DNA from: JBGMEA01 sp041447245 | Lineage (GTDB): Bacteria > Bacillota > Clostridia > Eubacteriales > Anaerofustaceae | Direction of reading: 5' to 3' | NCBI GenBank assembly: GCA_041447245.1 | Contig: JBGMEA010000012.1 | Coordinates: forward strand, 248,001 to 312,000 | DNA length: 64,000 nucleotides | Shown: positions 33,260-44,458 of the stretch, in pieces | Position numbering within the stretch: the first letter of the stretch is position 1 | How the letters are laid out: every line of letters starts with the position of its first letter | Made by a program: the position numbers and the translations under genes | Notes under the pieces: model-generated | Database searches by the model: none | The model's input: the letters and a program-made list of their open reading frames with translations, nothing else | What the model was told of the DNA's origin: nothing

Positions 33260-34246
33260 TTAATAACATAATAAATCAATAAAATCGGTACGTTTCAGAT
33301 TCACGATTACATTGTCAAACGAAATCTCCGCCAACCGCTCTGCGATGCCTTCTTCGCTGAATTTCGCGCCGATGAGTGCGTTTTCCAGTTCCGAAATACT
33401 GCCCGAAAAGAAAAAGTCGCCGTAAATGCGGATCGCTTCGATTCTGCCGTCGGTCACATCGATATGCGCTTCCACGATTCCCGCGTCATACTTTTTGCGT
33501 TTTGTGATCGCAAAATCCGGGGACGCTCCGTAATTGTGTTCCCATGTGGAATAAGTTTCCTCCACCCGCTTCTGCACCTCGGCAAGATCGTGCGGTGTGA
33601 GTACATATTCTTCGAAATCGACATTGCGGTAGAACGAACGGATGAGGTGTTCGCGGAAAGATTCGATGTCCATTTCTTCCGTCAGATAATCTTTCAGATT
33701 GGCCACACGGCTGCGCACCGATTCGATCGCTTTGGATTCGATTTTCAGCTGGCTGACATTCAGGGCGTTCACAAGGGCTTCGATGTCTACATCGAACATC
33801 AGCGTACCATGATGCAGCACTTTGGTCTTGTTCATCAGCTGTGCGTTTCCGCTGAATTTTTTCCCGTCGATGAGGATATCGTTGCGCCCGCTCAGCTCGC
33901 TTTGAATGCCGAGTTCCTTGAGGGATTCGATCACGGGCAGCGTATATTTTTCGAAATCAATCATCTGTCCTTCGCGTCGGCGGAAGACAAACGAAAAATT
34001 CAGATTGCCTCTGTCGTGATAGACAGCGCCGCCTCCCGAGATTCTGCGTGCGACGATGATATCATGTTCTTTGACGTATGCGGCATTGATTTCCGCATGG
34101 GTGTTCTGATGCTTTCCGATAATGATCGAAGGCTGGTGGATATAGAAAAAAACGTAATCATCGTCAAATTCCGGCGTGTTCATCAGATAATCTTCAAATG
34201 CCATGTTCCAATACGGAACGGACCAGTCGGTTTTAATATATTTCAT
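33260..34246 (-). CDS. lplA: Lipoate-protein ligase A
   Basis: LplA activates lipoate with ATP and attaches it to the lysine of 2-oxoacid dehydrogenase or glycine-cleavage carrier domains. The 328-residue enzyme has the BPL/LPL domain with IIGKHQNTHAEIN (about 42-54), RRISGGGAVYHDRGNLNFSF (about 72-91), GRNDILIDGKKFSGNAQ (about 125-141) and HHGTLMFDVD (about 150-159), plus the C-terminal accessory domain (about 240-328). It overlaps the upstream Fe-S gene by 14 bases, so the two are coupled. No lipoylated enzyme is encoded in the window. Confidence 0.95.
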   Translation of the reverse strand: MKYIKTDWSVPYWNMAFEDYLMNTPEFDDDYVFFYIHQPSIIIGKHQNTHAEINAAYVKEHDIIVARRISGGGAVYHDRGNLNFSFVFRRREGQMIDFEKYTLPVIESLKELGIQSELSGRNDILIDGKKFSGNAQLMNKTKVLHHGTLMFDVDIEALVNALNVSQLKIESKAIESVRSRVANLKDYLTEEMDIESFREHLIRSFYRNVDFEEYVLTPHDLAEVQKRVEETYSTWEHNYGASPDFAITKRKKYDAGIVEAHIDVTDGRIEAIRIYGDFFFSGSISELENALIGAKFSEEGIAERLAEISFDNVIVNLKRTDFIDLLCY

Positions 34247-34943
34247 TGGATCCCTCTCTTTTCGATTGCTCCCCCTTCGGGCAGACCGCCATACAGATGC
34301 CGCAGACGAAGCCGCGTCCGATCTGTCCGAAATGCGCGCCCATAAAATCGCTGCACATCCGCGGGTCGTAAATCATTTCTCTGCTGATTTTCTGCGTCCA
34401 ATTGATTCCGTGCAGTGCTCCCGCCGGGCATGCTTTCACGCAGAGGTCGCACGAACCACAGTCGCTTTTCGTGACTGGCATGCCGCAGGAAAGCGGCGCA
34501 TCGGTCAGCACGGTCGCCAAGCGGACGCGCGGTCCGAATTGCCGATGCAAAAACAGTCCGTTTTTGCCGATGCTGCCGAGTCCCGCCAGCGTTGCCGCGG
34601 TTTTGTGCGGGAAGTTTGCGCGGTATTCCTCTTTTTGCATCGTGCTCAAAGATGCCGCAATCGGATAAGCCTTCCAACCCTGTTGTTCCAGATGCATTGC
34701 GCATCGCAGAGACAGTTCATTGAGCAGACCGTTGACCGCCTTATAGTGGGCATAATATGTCTGAGTCGGTTCGGTATCGATTTCATCGATGACGGAATCG
34801 AGCAGTTTGACGCAGATGCTGACGGCGTGCGGATAGTGTTCGATCCCAAGACAGGTAATATCGGCCATACCCGTGTCGGCGGCGCCCTGGGCGTGTAGTA
34901 TGTTTTTCAGTGATTCGGTTAACGAAATTGCAGATTCACTCAT
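34233..34943 (-). CDS. Epoxyqueuosine-reductase-like [4Fe-4S] protein coupled to lplA
   Basis: The 236-residue protein is a second short QueG-like protein. It has the KTAATLAGLGSIGKNGLFLH block (about 118-137) and, near the C terminus, CGSCDLCVKACPAGAL (about 171-186) and CGICMAVCPKG (about 217-227), enough cysteines for two [4Fe-4S] clusters. As with the protein at 6163, it is shorter than QueG and its substrate is unknown. ATG 34943 is used; the ribosome site is weak. The frame ends 14 bases inside lplA. A link to lipoyl metabolism is suggested only by the overlap. Confidence 0.72.
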   Translation of the reverse strand: MSESAISLTESLKNILHAQGAADTGMADITCLGIEHYPHAVSICVKLLDSVIDEIDTEPTQTYYAHYKAVNGLLNELSLRCAMHLEQQGWKAYPIAASLSTMQKEEYRANFPHKTAATLAGLGSIGKNGLFLHRQFGPRVRLATVLTDAPLSCGMPVTKSDCGSCDLCVKACPAGALHGINWTQKISREMIYDPRMCSDFMGAHFGQIGRGFVCGICMAVCPKGEQSKREGSNEIY

Positions 34944-35167
34944 AGAACTATTCCATTGATTAAAATGAATTTGATGCCCCGTTGCATGGCAGCGGGGCAT
35001 ATCCGTATTGTATCGGTATTTGCCGAAAAAGTCAACGAAAACGGTTGCATCATTCGGTTCCCTGATCCGCTTCCGTTTGGTTCGGATACGCAAAACTGAA
35101 GGATGAGTTTATTTTTTGTGCCGATTCGGAGTCATCCGCAAAACGAATGGTGATCCTGTCCGAGTTT

Positions 35168-35177
35168 ATGTTATACT
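35168..35177 (+). promoter_or_regulatory. Extended -10 promoter for the ccdA-like operon
   Basis: TGTTATACT (35169-35177) is an extended -10 element; no good -35 is seen. Confidence 0.45.
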
Positions 35178-35198
35178 GGTAGAAAACAGGTTAAGCAT

Positions 35199-35861
35199 AT
35201 GGATTATTTTCTGACTTTTACGGAGGGGCTGTTATCGTTTGTGTCTCCGTGCATTCTGCCGATGCTCCCGATTTATCTTTCTTATTTTGCGGCGGCATCG
35301 TCTACAACCGGAAGAGCCAAATATACCGTGGCAGTGAATGCTTTGTGTTTTGTTGCAGGGTTTTCGCTCATTTTCATTTTGTTGGGCGCCCTTGCAGGCA
35401 CATTCGGTGTATTGGTCAGCGAATGGCTGAATGATATTCAAATTGTATTCGGGGTTATCCTGGTTCTGCTCGGATTGAATTTTGCCGGTGTGATTACGAT
35501 TCCTTTGCTGTCGCGATCCACGCAGGGACGATTCAATACCAAACGCTACGGATGCGGTGCATCATTTCTGATGGGGATTTTCTTTTGCGCAGGGTGGATT
35601 CCCTGTGTCGGTTCCTTTCTGAGCGCCGCATTGATTGCCGCAGCGAATTCTCAAACGGTCATCAAAGGGGTGCTTTTGCTTGCGGTGTATTCACTCGGGC
35701 TTGGATTGCCGCTGTTTTTGAGTGCGGTGCTGATGGATTATCTGAGCAATGCAATTCGCTTTTTGAAAAAGCATCATAAAGCGATCAGTATTATTTCAGG
35801 AATCCTTTTGATCGGATTGGGTGTTCGTATGCTGTACCAGTCGATTGCGGCAATGATTTAA
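35199..35861 (+). CDS. ccdA: CcdA-type transmembrane thiol-disulfide carrier
   Basis: CcdA/DsbD-beta proteins carry reducing power from cytoplasmic thioredoxin to thiol proteins outside. The 220-residue protein has six helices and the two conserved cysteines, SPCILPMLP (about Cys18) and GWIPCVGSF (about Cys135), both in proline-rich helix breaks as in the family. It heads a group with a VTT protein and a TlpA-like lipoprotein, which would be the external partner. Start ATG 35199; the ribosome site (ACAGG) is modest. The symbol follows the family; heme biogenesis genes are absent here. Confidence 0.9.
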   Translation: MDYFLTFTEGLLSFVSPCILPMLPIYLSYFAAASSTTGRAKYTVAVNALCFVAGFSLIFILLGALAGTFGVLVSEWLNDIQIVFGVILVLLGLNFAGVITIPLLSRSTQGRFNTKRYGCGASFLMGIFFCAGWIPCVGSFLSAALIAAANSQTVIKGVLLLAVYSLGLGLPLFLSAVLMDYLSNAIRFLKKHHKAISIISGILLIGLGVRMLYQSIAAMI

Positions 35862-35907
35862 TTGCGGGCGAATCGGTTTCATCCTGCAATAAACGGAGAA
35901 GAAATAC

Positions 35908-36642
35908 ATGGATAAGAAAAACAAATGGATACGTTTCGCGATGAAAACAGGAATTCTCCTTGTTTCTGCAGGTTTGATTTATTTCGCATTCGTGGCGACC
36001 ATGCCGGATTTGATTCCGCTTCTCAGAAACGGAAACGAAGCTCAGATCGAACAATATCTGCGGGAAAGCAATAAATGGCTCGGACTTTTGTGTGTTGCAT
36101 TGCTGCAATTTGTGCAGGTGCTGTCGGTCATCCTGCCCGGAGCTCCGATTCAGATTGCGGCCGGAATTGTGTACGGAACCTGGCGAGCCTTTTTTGTATG
36201 CCACCTTTCCGCTGTCGGCACCAATCTGCTTGTATTCAATGCCTCCAGAAAACTGGGAAACAAAATGAACCTTTTGCTTCCTGTCGATACAAAATCTTCC
36301 AAGCTGGATTTCATCCGCAAATCGGAAAATCCTGCGTATATGACAGTCGTTGCCTGCTTGGTTCCGATTCTGCCGAACGGCTTCATTCCGTATGCTGCGG
36401 CAAAAACGAAAATCACATCGCTTCAGTTCGGGCTCGCGATGTACTTCGGGAGCCTCGCTCCCGTATTGGTTCTTTGCGCGGCTGGGAGCAAGATCATGAA
36501 GGGTGGTTATATTGCCTCTGCAATTCTGCTCGGAGCATTATTCCTTGCCGTGATTTTACTGAGTAAATACAAACATGAGGTTCTCCGAATCGTGACGCGG
36601 CTGATACAGAAAAGCAAAGATAAAACAAAGCGGATGATGTAA
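35908..36642 (+). CDS. VTT (TVP38/DedA-like) membrane protein
   Basis: A 244-residue membrane protein of the VTT superfamily. It contains the conserved re-entrant loop region VILPGAPIQIAAGIVYGTWRAFFVCHLSAVGTNLLVF (about 76-110, read in two parts) and the second signature ACLVPILPNGFIPYAAAKTKITSLQF (about 152-177). Such proteins are lipid scramblases or undecaprenyl-phosphate/phosphatidylethanolamine flippases in several bacteria. Its place between ccdA and tlpA suggests co-expression, not a shared reaction. Start ATG 35908 behind CGGAGAAG. Confidence 0.85.
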   Translation: MDKKNKWIRFAMKTGILLVSAGLIYFAFVATMPDLIPLLRNGNEAQIEQYLRESNKWLGLLCVALLQFVQVLSVILPGAPIQIAAGIVYGTWRAFFVCHLSAVGTNLLVFNASRKLGNKMNLLLPVDTKSSKLDFIRKSENPAYMTVVACLVPILPNGFIPYAAAKTKITSLQFGLAMYFGSLAPVLVLCAAGSKIMKGGYIASAILLGALFLAVILLSKYKHEVLRIVTRLIQKSKDKTKRMM

Positions 36643-36846
36643 TCAGGTTTTCTGAACGGGAAGAGCGTAAACGTATCTTTAGGGATTATCGCCGCCAGAA
36701 GACCGAGATAGTTCGCTGTTGCATTTGTCACGGAAAAATTTCCTTGATGATGATATCCTTTTGTCAATCATCGGAACTGTATGTGAGCTCATCACGGTGC
36801 GAACGTCGGTTGATCGGGTATAATCAATTTTAAACGGAGGAATATC

Positions 36847-37341
36847 ATGAAGAAAAAAATAACCGTGTTTGCGCTCGCTCTGGTGTTGCTTTTTGGCATT
36901 AGTGCCTGCGGGAAAAGCGGAAATGAAAAAGCGACCGACTTTACGGCGTCGACGCTCGACGGCAGAACCGTCAGCCTGTCGGATTACACAGGCCGCGTTG
37001 TGGTCATTAATTTCTGGGGAACATGGTGTCCTTACTGCGTGATGGAAATGGAAGACATTTATGCGGCAACCCAAACATATCCCGATGTTGTTTTTCTGAT
37101 GGTGAACACCTCTCAATCACTCGGTCATGAATCGGCGGATACAATCAATGCTTATTTTGATCTGGCAGGATTTACATTCGATAATATTATCCTGAATGAA
37201 TCCGTTGCCCAGTCTTATGGTGTCCGTTCATTCCCGACGACTTATGTGATTGATGCGCAGGGCAATGTATATGACAAAGTGACCGGTACGGTTGACGGCA
37301 CGACGCTCGGAACAATGATTGAAAAAGCGGGGCAGCAATAG
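36847..37341 (+). CDS. TlpA/ResA-like thioredoxin lipoprotein
   Basis: A 164-residue extracytoplasmic thioredoxin. It has a lipoprotein signal with lipobox GISAC (Cys21), then the TlpA/ResA fold with active site WGTWCPYC (Cys61 and Cys64) and the cis-proline region SFPTTYVID (about 131-139). The WCPYC redox pair is typical of reductases that are recharged by CcdA, encoded two genes upstream. It should reduce disulfides in exported proteins, for example in cytochrome or spore/wall pathways. Start ATG 36847 behind CGGAGGA; a TATAAT at 36821 may give it its own promoter. Confidence 0.92.
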   Translation: MKKKITVFALALVLLFGISACGKSGNEKATDFTASTLDGRTVSLSDYTGRVVVINFWGTWCPYCVMEMEDIYAATQTYPDVVFLMVNTSQSLGHESADTINAYFDLAGFTFDNIILNESVAQSYGVRSFPTTYVIDAQGNVYDKVTGTVDGTTLGTMIEKAGQQ

Positions 37342-37366
37342 GAATTTCTGCCGAAAGGAGCTTGAG

Positions 37367-38374
37367 ATGGATAAAGACGAATTGAAAAAAACTTTGAGAG
37401 AATTTTTGTTGACGGATTGCGAAACCGATTTGACATCTCTGATCGGTGAAGAACGCAAATTGGCATCCGATACGCTCAAAGAGCTGATTACGGAGCAGAA
37501 AAAAGAATTGACGGATCACACGGATAAGATTATTTCGGTGCTTGCAGTGATCTATATCGATTCGGGCGTGGACACGCAGGACCCGGTTCAGTTGATGTAT
37601 CGCTATATCGCGGATGCTTATCTTTATAAGGAGTCCGGTGTCTGCAGTAAAGACGATCTTTTGTGCGGCGGATTGAAAAACCGTTATCTGTTTGATTTGA
37701 TCGAAAAAGTCCGTTTCGCGAAAATGCAGCGGGAAAGTCTTCGGGATACGGCATCGTACAACCGACATATCGAAAAAGCGATCAGCGACATGCGCAATGA
37801 TCTGACTGTGCTGTTTGAGCTGCAGTGCACTCTGGAAGAAACGGAATCCGTTTTGGAAAAATATCTGGAGTATAACATTAATGTCAATACCGCTCGCAAC
37901 TGGCTGAAACTGAACGGGCTTGCAAAATACGAGCCGTTCCGCAGCTTTCTCGTTAAATCCAAACCGCAACTGTTGAATCTGTTCAAGCGCGGGAGCATCC
38001 GCCCCGAAGCATTAAAATATTTTATCGAAACCAAAGATGTCGAATCAATCGATCTTTACATGAATACGCTTGCGGAAACTGCCGTCGAAACACTGGAGAA
38101 AGCGTCGGAAATGATTTCTTCGGATGTCTGTTTCCCGTTTGACGAAGCGTTCCTTCTTTCCGCCGCAAAATTGTTTGCTGCTGCTCCGTCCGATGTTGAC
38201 GCATTGATCGAGCCGTTTCTTGCTTCTGAAAAAGAAGCTGCGGGCAATGTGCTGAGATTGAGTGAAAAACTGTTTGCCGAAGACCGACTTCATGCGGATC
38301 AGCTTGCCCAAATCGGGAAAGCGATCGAAGAACATCATGTGCTTGCCTACGATGCTGCAAACTGGCTGAGGTAG
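37367..38374 (+). CDS. Uncharacterised helical protein
   Basis: A 335-residue acidic, almost entirely helical soluble protein. The N-terminal part (1-60) is charged and coiled-coil-like (EERKLASDTLKELITEQKKEL), then come several helical repeats with alternating leucines and KAISDMRNDLTVLFELQCTLEETESVLEKY (about 135-165, coiled coil). I recognise no domain; a TPR- or ARM-like adaptor is possible. It starts with ATG 37367 behind AAAGGAGC, 25 bases after the TlpA-like gene, so it may share that transcript. A strong bidirectional terminator follows. Confidence 0.7.
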   Translation: MDKDELKKTLREFLLTDCETDLTSLIGEERKLASDTLKELITEQKKELTDHTDKIISVLAVIYIDSGVDTQDPVQLMYRYIADAYLYKESGVCSKDDLLCGGLKNRYLFDLIEKVRFAKMQRESLRDTASYNRHIEKAISDMRNDLTVLFELQCTLEETESVLEKYLEYNINVNTARNWLKLNGLAKYEPFRSFLVKSKPQLLNLFKRGSIRPEALKYFIETKDVESIDLYMNTLAETAVETLEKASEMISSDVCFPFDEAFLLSAAKLFAAAPSDVDALIEPFLASEKEAAGNVLRLSEKLFAEDRLHADQLAQIGKAIEEHHVLAYDAANWLR

Positions 38375-38380
38375 CACAAT

Positions 38381-38424
38381 AAAAAAGACTTTCCCGTTTT
38401 CAAAATCGGGAAAGTCTTTTTTTG
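38381..38424. terminator. Bidirectional terminator between 37367 gene and lcp
   Basis: A 16-bp stem (38381-38396 and 38407-38422) with A and T runs serves both convergent genes. Confidence 0.9.
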
Positions 38425-38425
38425 T

Positions 38426-39862
38426 TCAGTTGGAAGTTCCTGTGCCTGATCCATCGGTCGTTGTGGTTCCGTCCGTCGGAGCTGTGTTGTTTGTAGTAGT
38501 CGTACCATCTGTCGTCGTAGTTGTGTCGTCTGTCGTTGTCGGTGTGGCTGATGGGATATAGGTCGGATCCTGTGTCAGCTGCTTGACTGTAATCCCGAAA
38601 TGTTCTTTTATGAAGCTGACCCGCTCCGATTGCGTCACAATCCAATAGGAAATGCTGTAGAGATTTCCGTATGTGCCGGGCATTGTGTCGGTCGATATAT
38701 TGGAGACGTCAAAATCTTTCAGAGTGTAAGCCAGTGTGGTAATCTGCTTAAAGGACAGGTCGGTGCTTAAAATATCATACGTCTGCGAGATCAGCTTCGG
38801 AAGTTTCATAATGTTCTCCGAACTGGTGACCTGCGAGAACAGTTGTTTCATCAGTTTTTGCTGCATTGCCACGCGGTCGATATCTCCGCCGGTATAATCG
38901 CGCAGTCTGGCCAATGTGATAAACTGATCTCCGTTAAGAGTCTGTGTTCCCTTGGCAAAGGCAAGCGTCCCGTTGTGATAGACATTTTCATCAAGTGTTA
39001 CGGTTACCCCGCCCAGTGTATCGATGATCTGGGGGACTCCTTCCATGTCCACTTCAACATAATAATTGATCGGAACACCGCCCAGAAGTTGGCTGACAGT
39101 GCCCTCTAGACATTCCAGTCCTTTGTCGAAATATTCGTCTTCCGAATCGGCTTCGAGCGATCCGTAATAGAAACAGGAATTGATTTTATCTTTTCCGCTT
39201 CTGCCGTAAATCGAAACATAGGTATCTCTCGGAATGGAAACGATCTGAATGTTTTCCGTTTCCAGGTTGATGGATACCAGCATAATGGTATCGGGGCGGA
39301 ATGTCGAATATTCGCTTTCCCGTTCTGTATTTTCATCCAAACCGAAGAACAGGATGTTGATGACATTGGTGTCTCCGAAGGTGATGTTGGCATTCAGGTT
39401 GTCATACAGCGTTGATTTGATTGCCAGTTTCTGATATTTTTTGTTCCCTGACAAATCACCGCCGAAGTTGTTCAGATCGCCGAGTCCCGTCCAAAGAAGA
39501 ATCGTGGTAAGATTTCCGGCAATCAATATTCCGGCAATCAGTACGGAGCAGACTGCAATCATCCACCGTTTGATCTTCTGCCGTTTGGTCAGCTTTTTCT
39601 TTTTGCGTTTCTTTTTTTTCGCGGGAAGGTCGGGTTCGATCGCACGTTTCACGGATTCTTCCGCTGCGGCGTTTGCGGCATTCGGACGAAATTCCCTTTC
39701 CGAAATCTGTCCGCTCGACATTTCGTTTGGCATTTTTATTTTCGATGCAACCTCTGAAGGATGCTTTTGAACGGATGATGGTTTTCTTTTTTTCTTGCGT
39801 TTTTTAATATAGACTTTTTTGTCTGCAAGACCTGCTTTTTTGCTGGGGTCTTTTTCTTTCAT
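38426..39862 (-). CDS. LytR-CpsA-Psr family cell-wall ligase
   Basis: LCP enzymes transfer wall glycopolymers from lipid carriers to peptidoglycan. The 478-residue protein has a long, very basic cytoplasmic N terminus (1-98, Lys/Arg runs), one membrane helix (about 99-124) and the external LCP domain (about 160-420) with FGLDENTERESEYSTFRPDTIM (about 172-193), IVSIPRDTYVSI (catalytic Arg about 209) and INYYVEVDMEGVPQIIDTLGGV. The last 40 residues are a Thr-rich low-complexity tail (TTTDDTTTTT) that may be a flexible or glycosylated linker. ATG 39862 behind GGGAG. Monocistronic. Confidence 0.93.
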   Translation of the reverse strand: MKEKDPSKKAGLADKKVYIKKRKKKRKPSSVQKHPSEVASKIKMPNEMSSGQISEREFRPNAANAAAEESVKRAIEPDLPAKKKKRKKKKLTKRQKIKRWMIAVCSVLIAGILIAGNLTTILLWTGLGDLNNFGGDLSGNKKYQKLAIKSTLYDNLNANITFGDTNVINILFFGLDENTERESEYSTFRPDTIMLVSINLETENIQIVSIPRDTYVSIYGRSGKDKINSCFYYGSLEADSEDEYFDKGLECLEGTVSQLLGGVPINYYVEVDMEGVPQIIDTLGGVTVTLDENVYHNGTLAFAKGTQTLNGDQFITLARLRDYTGGDIDRVAMQQKLMKQLFSQVTSSENIMKLPKLISQTYDILSTDLSFKQITTLAYTLKDFDVSNISTDTMPGTYGNLYSISYWIVTQSERVSFIKEHFGITVKQLTQDPTYIPSATPTTTDDTTTTTDGTTTTNNTAPTDGTTTTDGSGTGTSN

Positions 39863-40003
39863 CCCTTAACTCCCAAAATATTGATAATCCATATCATTAT
39901 ACCGCAAAACAAAAAGAATGCTATTCTTTTTAAGAAATTTGTAATAAATCGCTTTGCATCGATTGATGCATTTCAGACACGTGATCCAATCGATTTGCGG
40001 CAC

Positions 40004-40032
40004 TTGACAAACCTGATCACGCAGAGTATAAT
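40004..40032 (+). promoter_or_regulatory. SigA-type promoter for valS
   Basis: TTGACA (40004-40009), 17-base spacer, TATAAT (40027-40032). Confidence 0.88.
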
Positions 40033-40039
40033 TTTACCA

Positions 40040-40290
40040 TTCAAAACTCGATATTCCCATCAAATGCAAAGATGCGGAGGAGTAGGCAGGAGATACCCGG
40101 TCAGAGAGAAAGCGGCAGGTGAGAGCTTTTGCGGGAGAATTGCCGAACGTCGCCGCGGAGCACCGATATTCTATGTTACGAATAGCGGCGGTGCCGGCAC
40201 GTTAAGCCGAAGACAAGCGGATTCATCTCGAATCAATGCGGGTGGTACCGCGGCAGTTTGCCGTCCCGCAATGATTGCGGGATTTTTTAT
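40040..40290 (+). promoter_or_regulatory. T-box leader, valine
   Basis: A classical T-box riboswitch that reads the charging of tRNA-Val. Visible parts are AGTA near 40080, AGAGAG near 40103, the T-box/antiterminator core GGGTGGTACCGCG (40240-40252) and a terminator stem TCCCGCAA/TTGCGGGA (40264-40282) followed by six T. A GTC triplet at 40149-40151 within CCGAACGTCG is the probable specifier codon, matching valine. The leader opens a long frame that would extend valS upstream, but this is not coding. Confidence 0.92.
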
Positions 40291-40333
40291 TTCTCGAATT
40301 TATCATGTGAGCGCAACAGAAAGGCAGAGAGTC

Positions 40334-42970
<2,637 letters not shown>

Positions 42971-43001
42971 CAAACATCACATCATTCCATATTAATTATT
43001 C

Positions 43002-43026
43002 AGAGAGCGTTGCTGCTCTCTTTTTC
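43002..43026 (+). terminator. Intrinsic terminator after valS
   Basis: Stem AGAGAGC/GCTCTCT with a 6-base loop, then TTTTTC. Confidence 0.85.
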
Positions 43027-43125
43027 TTTCGAAAAAAAGTAATATCCTTGTAATATTTTCAGAACATGATACGATATTATTTACGGTAGATTATTGGATC
43101 ATCCCTGATAAGGAGGGCTGAATTG

Positions 43126-43896
43126 ATGATATTTTATTTTTCCGGTACGGGAAATTCTCTGTATGCGGCAAAGCAAATTGCCAAGGAACAGAACACTGCT
43201 TTACTTTCGGTTGCGGAAGAAATGCGAAAAGAAGGGAATCCGTTTTCGTATGAATGCGGCAAAGATGAACCTGTCGGTTTCGTGTACCCGATCTACGCAT
43301 GGGGGCCGCCGAAGATCATGTTGGATTTTATTTCGAAGCTGACGTTGACAGGCGAGGCGCATCCATACGTGTTTGCGGTGTCCACCTGCGGGGATGAAGA
43401 GGGAATGGCAACCGAGCTGCTCAAAACGGCATTGACCGCAAAAGGCATCAAACTTGCAAGTGCATTTACTCTGCGTATGCCGAACAACTATATTCCGAGT
43501 TTTGATGTCGATCCGAAGGATTTGGAAGAACTCAAACTTTCCGATGCACAACGGTCTCTGCTGCGCATCAATTCCGTGATCGATCACCGCCATAAAGATG
43601 TCTTCGATCTGTTGCCGGGTTCCATGCCGAAACTGAAGACAATGCTCGTCAATCCGTTGTTCAATCGTTTTGCAATGGGAACCAAAAAGTTTTATGCTAC
43701 GGACGAATGCACTTCCTGCGGGTTGTGTGAATCAATCTGCCCCGTCGGTGCCATTGTGGTTGACGGCAAACCAAAGTGGGTCAAAAAACAATGCACACAG
43801 TGTTTGGCCTGCATTCATCGCTGTCCCGCAACTGCCATTCAATGCGGAAAGAACACGCAGATGAGGGGACGGTATGTTCATCCTGATTTGAAATAG
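43126..43896 (+). CDS. EFR1-type flavodoxin/ferredoxin protein
   Basis: A 256-residue redox protein with two domains. The N-terminal flavodoxin-like domain (1-165) opens with IFYFSGTGNSLYAAKQIA (FMN phosphate loop, about 2-19), and the C-terminal part is a 2[4Fe-4S] ferredoxin with CTSCGLCESICPVGAI (about 194-209) and CTQCLACIHRCPATAI (about 223-238). This is the EFR1 layout, where both cofactors sit on one chain, likely as an electron carrier in anaerobic metabolism. ATG 43126 with AAGGAGGG is preferred to the TTG at 43123. Monocistronic, ended by a terminator at 43905. Confidence 0.9.
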   Translation: MIFYFSGTGNSLYAAKQIAKEQNTALLSVAEEMRKEGNPFSYECGKDEPVGFVYPIYAWGPPKIMLDFISKLTLTGEAHPYVFAVSTCGDEEGMATELLKTALTAKGIKLASAFTLRMPNNYIPSFDVDPKDLEELKLSDAQRSLLRINSVIDHRHKDVFDLLPGSMPKLKTMLVNPLFNRFAMGTKKFYATDECTSCGLCESICPVGAIVVDGKPKWVKKQCTQCLACIHRCPATAIQCGKNTQMRGRYVHPDLK

Positions 43897-43904
43897 AAAA
43901 TTCG

Positions 43905-43933
43905 AAACATCCCGTTTGACGGGGTGTTTTTTT
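43905..43933 (+). terminator. Intrinsic terminator after the EFR1 gene
   Basis: Stem ACATCCCG/CGGGGTGT (one G-T pair) with a 5-base loop and seven T. Confidence 0.75.
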
Positions 43934-44001
43934 GATTGCCTGCATCTTCGGTTTTGTTATATACTATTAAAAAAGAGTCTTTTACAGGGAAACGGGGAAA
44001 C

Positions 44002-44415
44002 ATGGAATATCGGAGTAAAAATGTCGGTGAACGCAAAATTCAAATTCTAAAAACAGTCGGTACCATCCTGAAATTCTTCGGGTGGATCTGCTTCGGATTT
44101 GCGCTCGTCAGCACGCTTATTATGGCAGCCATGCCGATCAATCTTTCTGACGGCACCTCCCTGAATGCGTTGCAGAAAGCAGGGCTGATTTTTGCCTGTG
44201 ATCTGATCTATCTGGGCATCGGAGCTGTCTGTTGGTTTCCGGGAAGACATCTGATCCGCAGAGCTCGATTGATGCAGCGCGAATGGGAACTGTCCCGCGC
44301 GGAGAAGGAGCATCCCGCCGTTTCCATACTTTGTCCGAATTGCGGCGCGCGGATAACGGCCAAAAAAGGCGCGGCCTCTTTCTGCGAATACTGCGGCTGT
44401 TGCGTACGGGCATGA
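44002..44415 (+). CDS. Small membrane protein with C-terminal zinc ribbon
   Basis: The 137-residue protein has two membrane helices (about 17-48 and 62-82) joined by a short outer loop, a charged cytoplasmic stretch (about 84-104) and a C-terminal zinc-ribbon-like pair, ILCPNCGARI (about 110-119) and SFCEYCGCC (about 127-135), giving two CxxC knuckles. I do not recognise the family; small zinc-ribbon membrane proteins are common in Clostridia and are of unknown use. Start ATG 44002 behind CGGGGAAA. A -35 near 43933 (TTGATT) and a TATACT near 43957 may form a promoter. The HAD gene follows at 43 bases. Confidence 0.6.
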   Translation: MEYRSKNVGERKIQILKTVGTILKFFGWICFGFALVSTLIMAAMPINLSDGTSLNALQKAGLIFACDLIYLGIGAVCWFPGRHLIRRARLMQREWELSRAEKEHPAVSILCPNCGARITAKKGAASFCEYCGCCVRA

Positions 44416-44458
44416 AGTCTGTGTTTGGCAAAGAGAGGAGGAAGGGATCGTTACCTTT

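Noticed and set aside
39881..40333. N-terminal extension of valS by about 150 residues
   Set aside because: The extension covers the promoter and the T-box leader, and ValS proteins start near the ATG at 40334.
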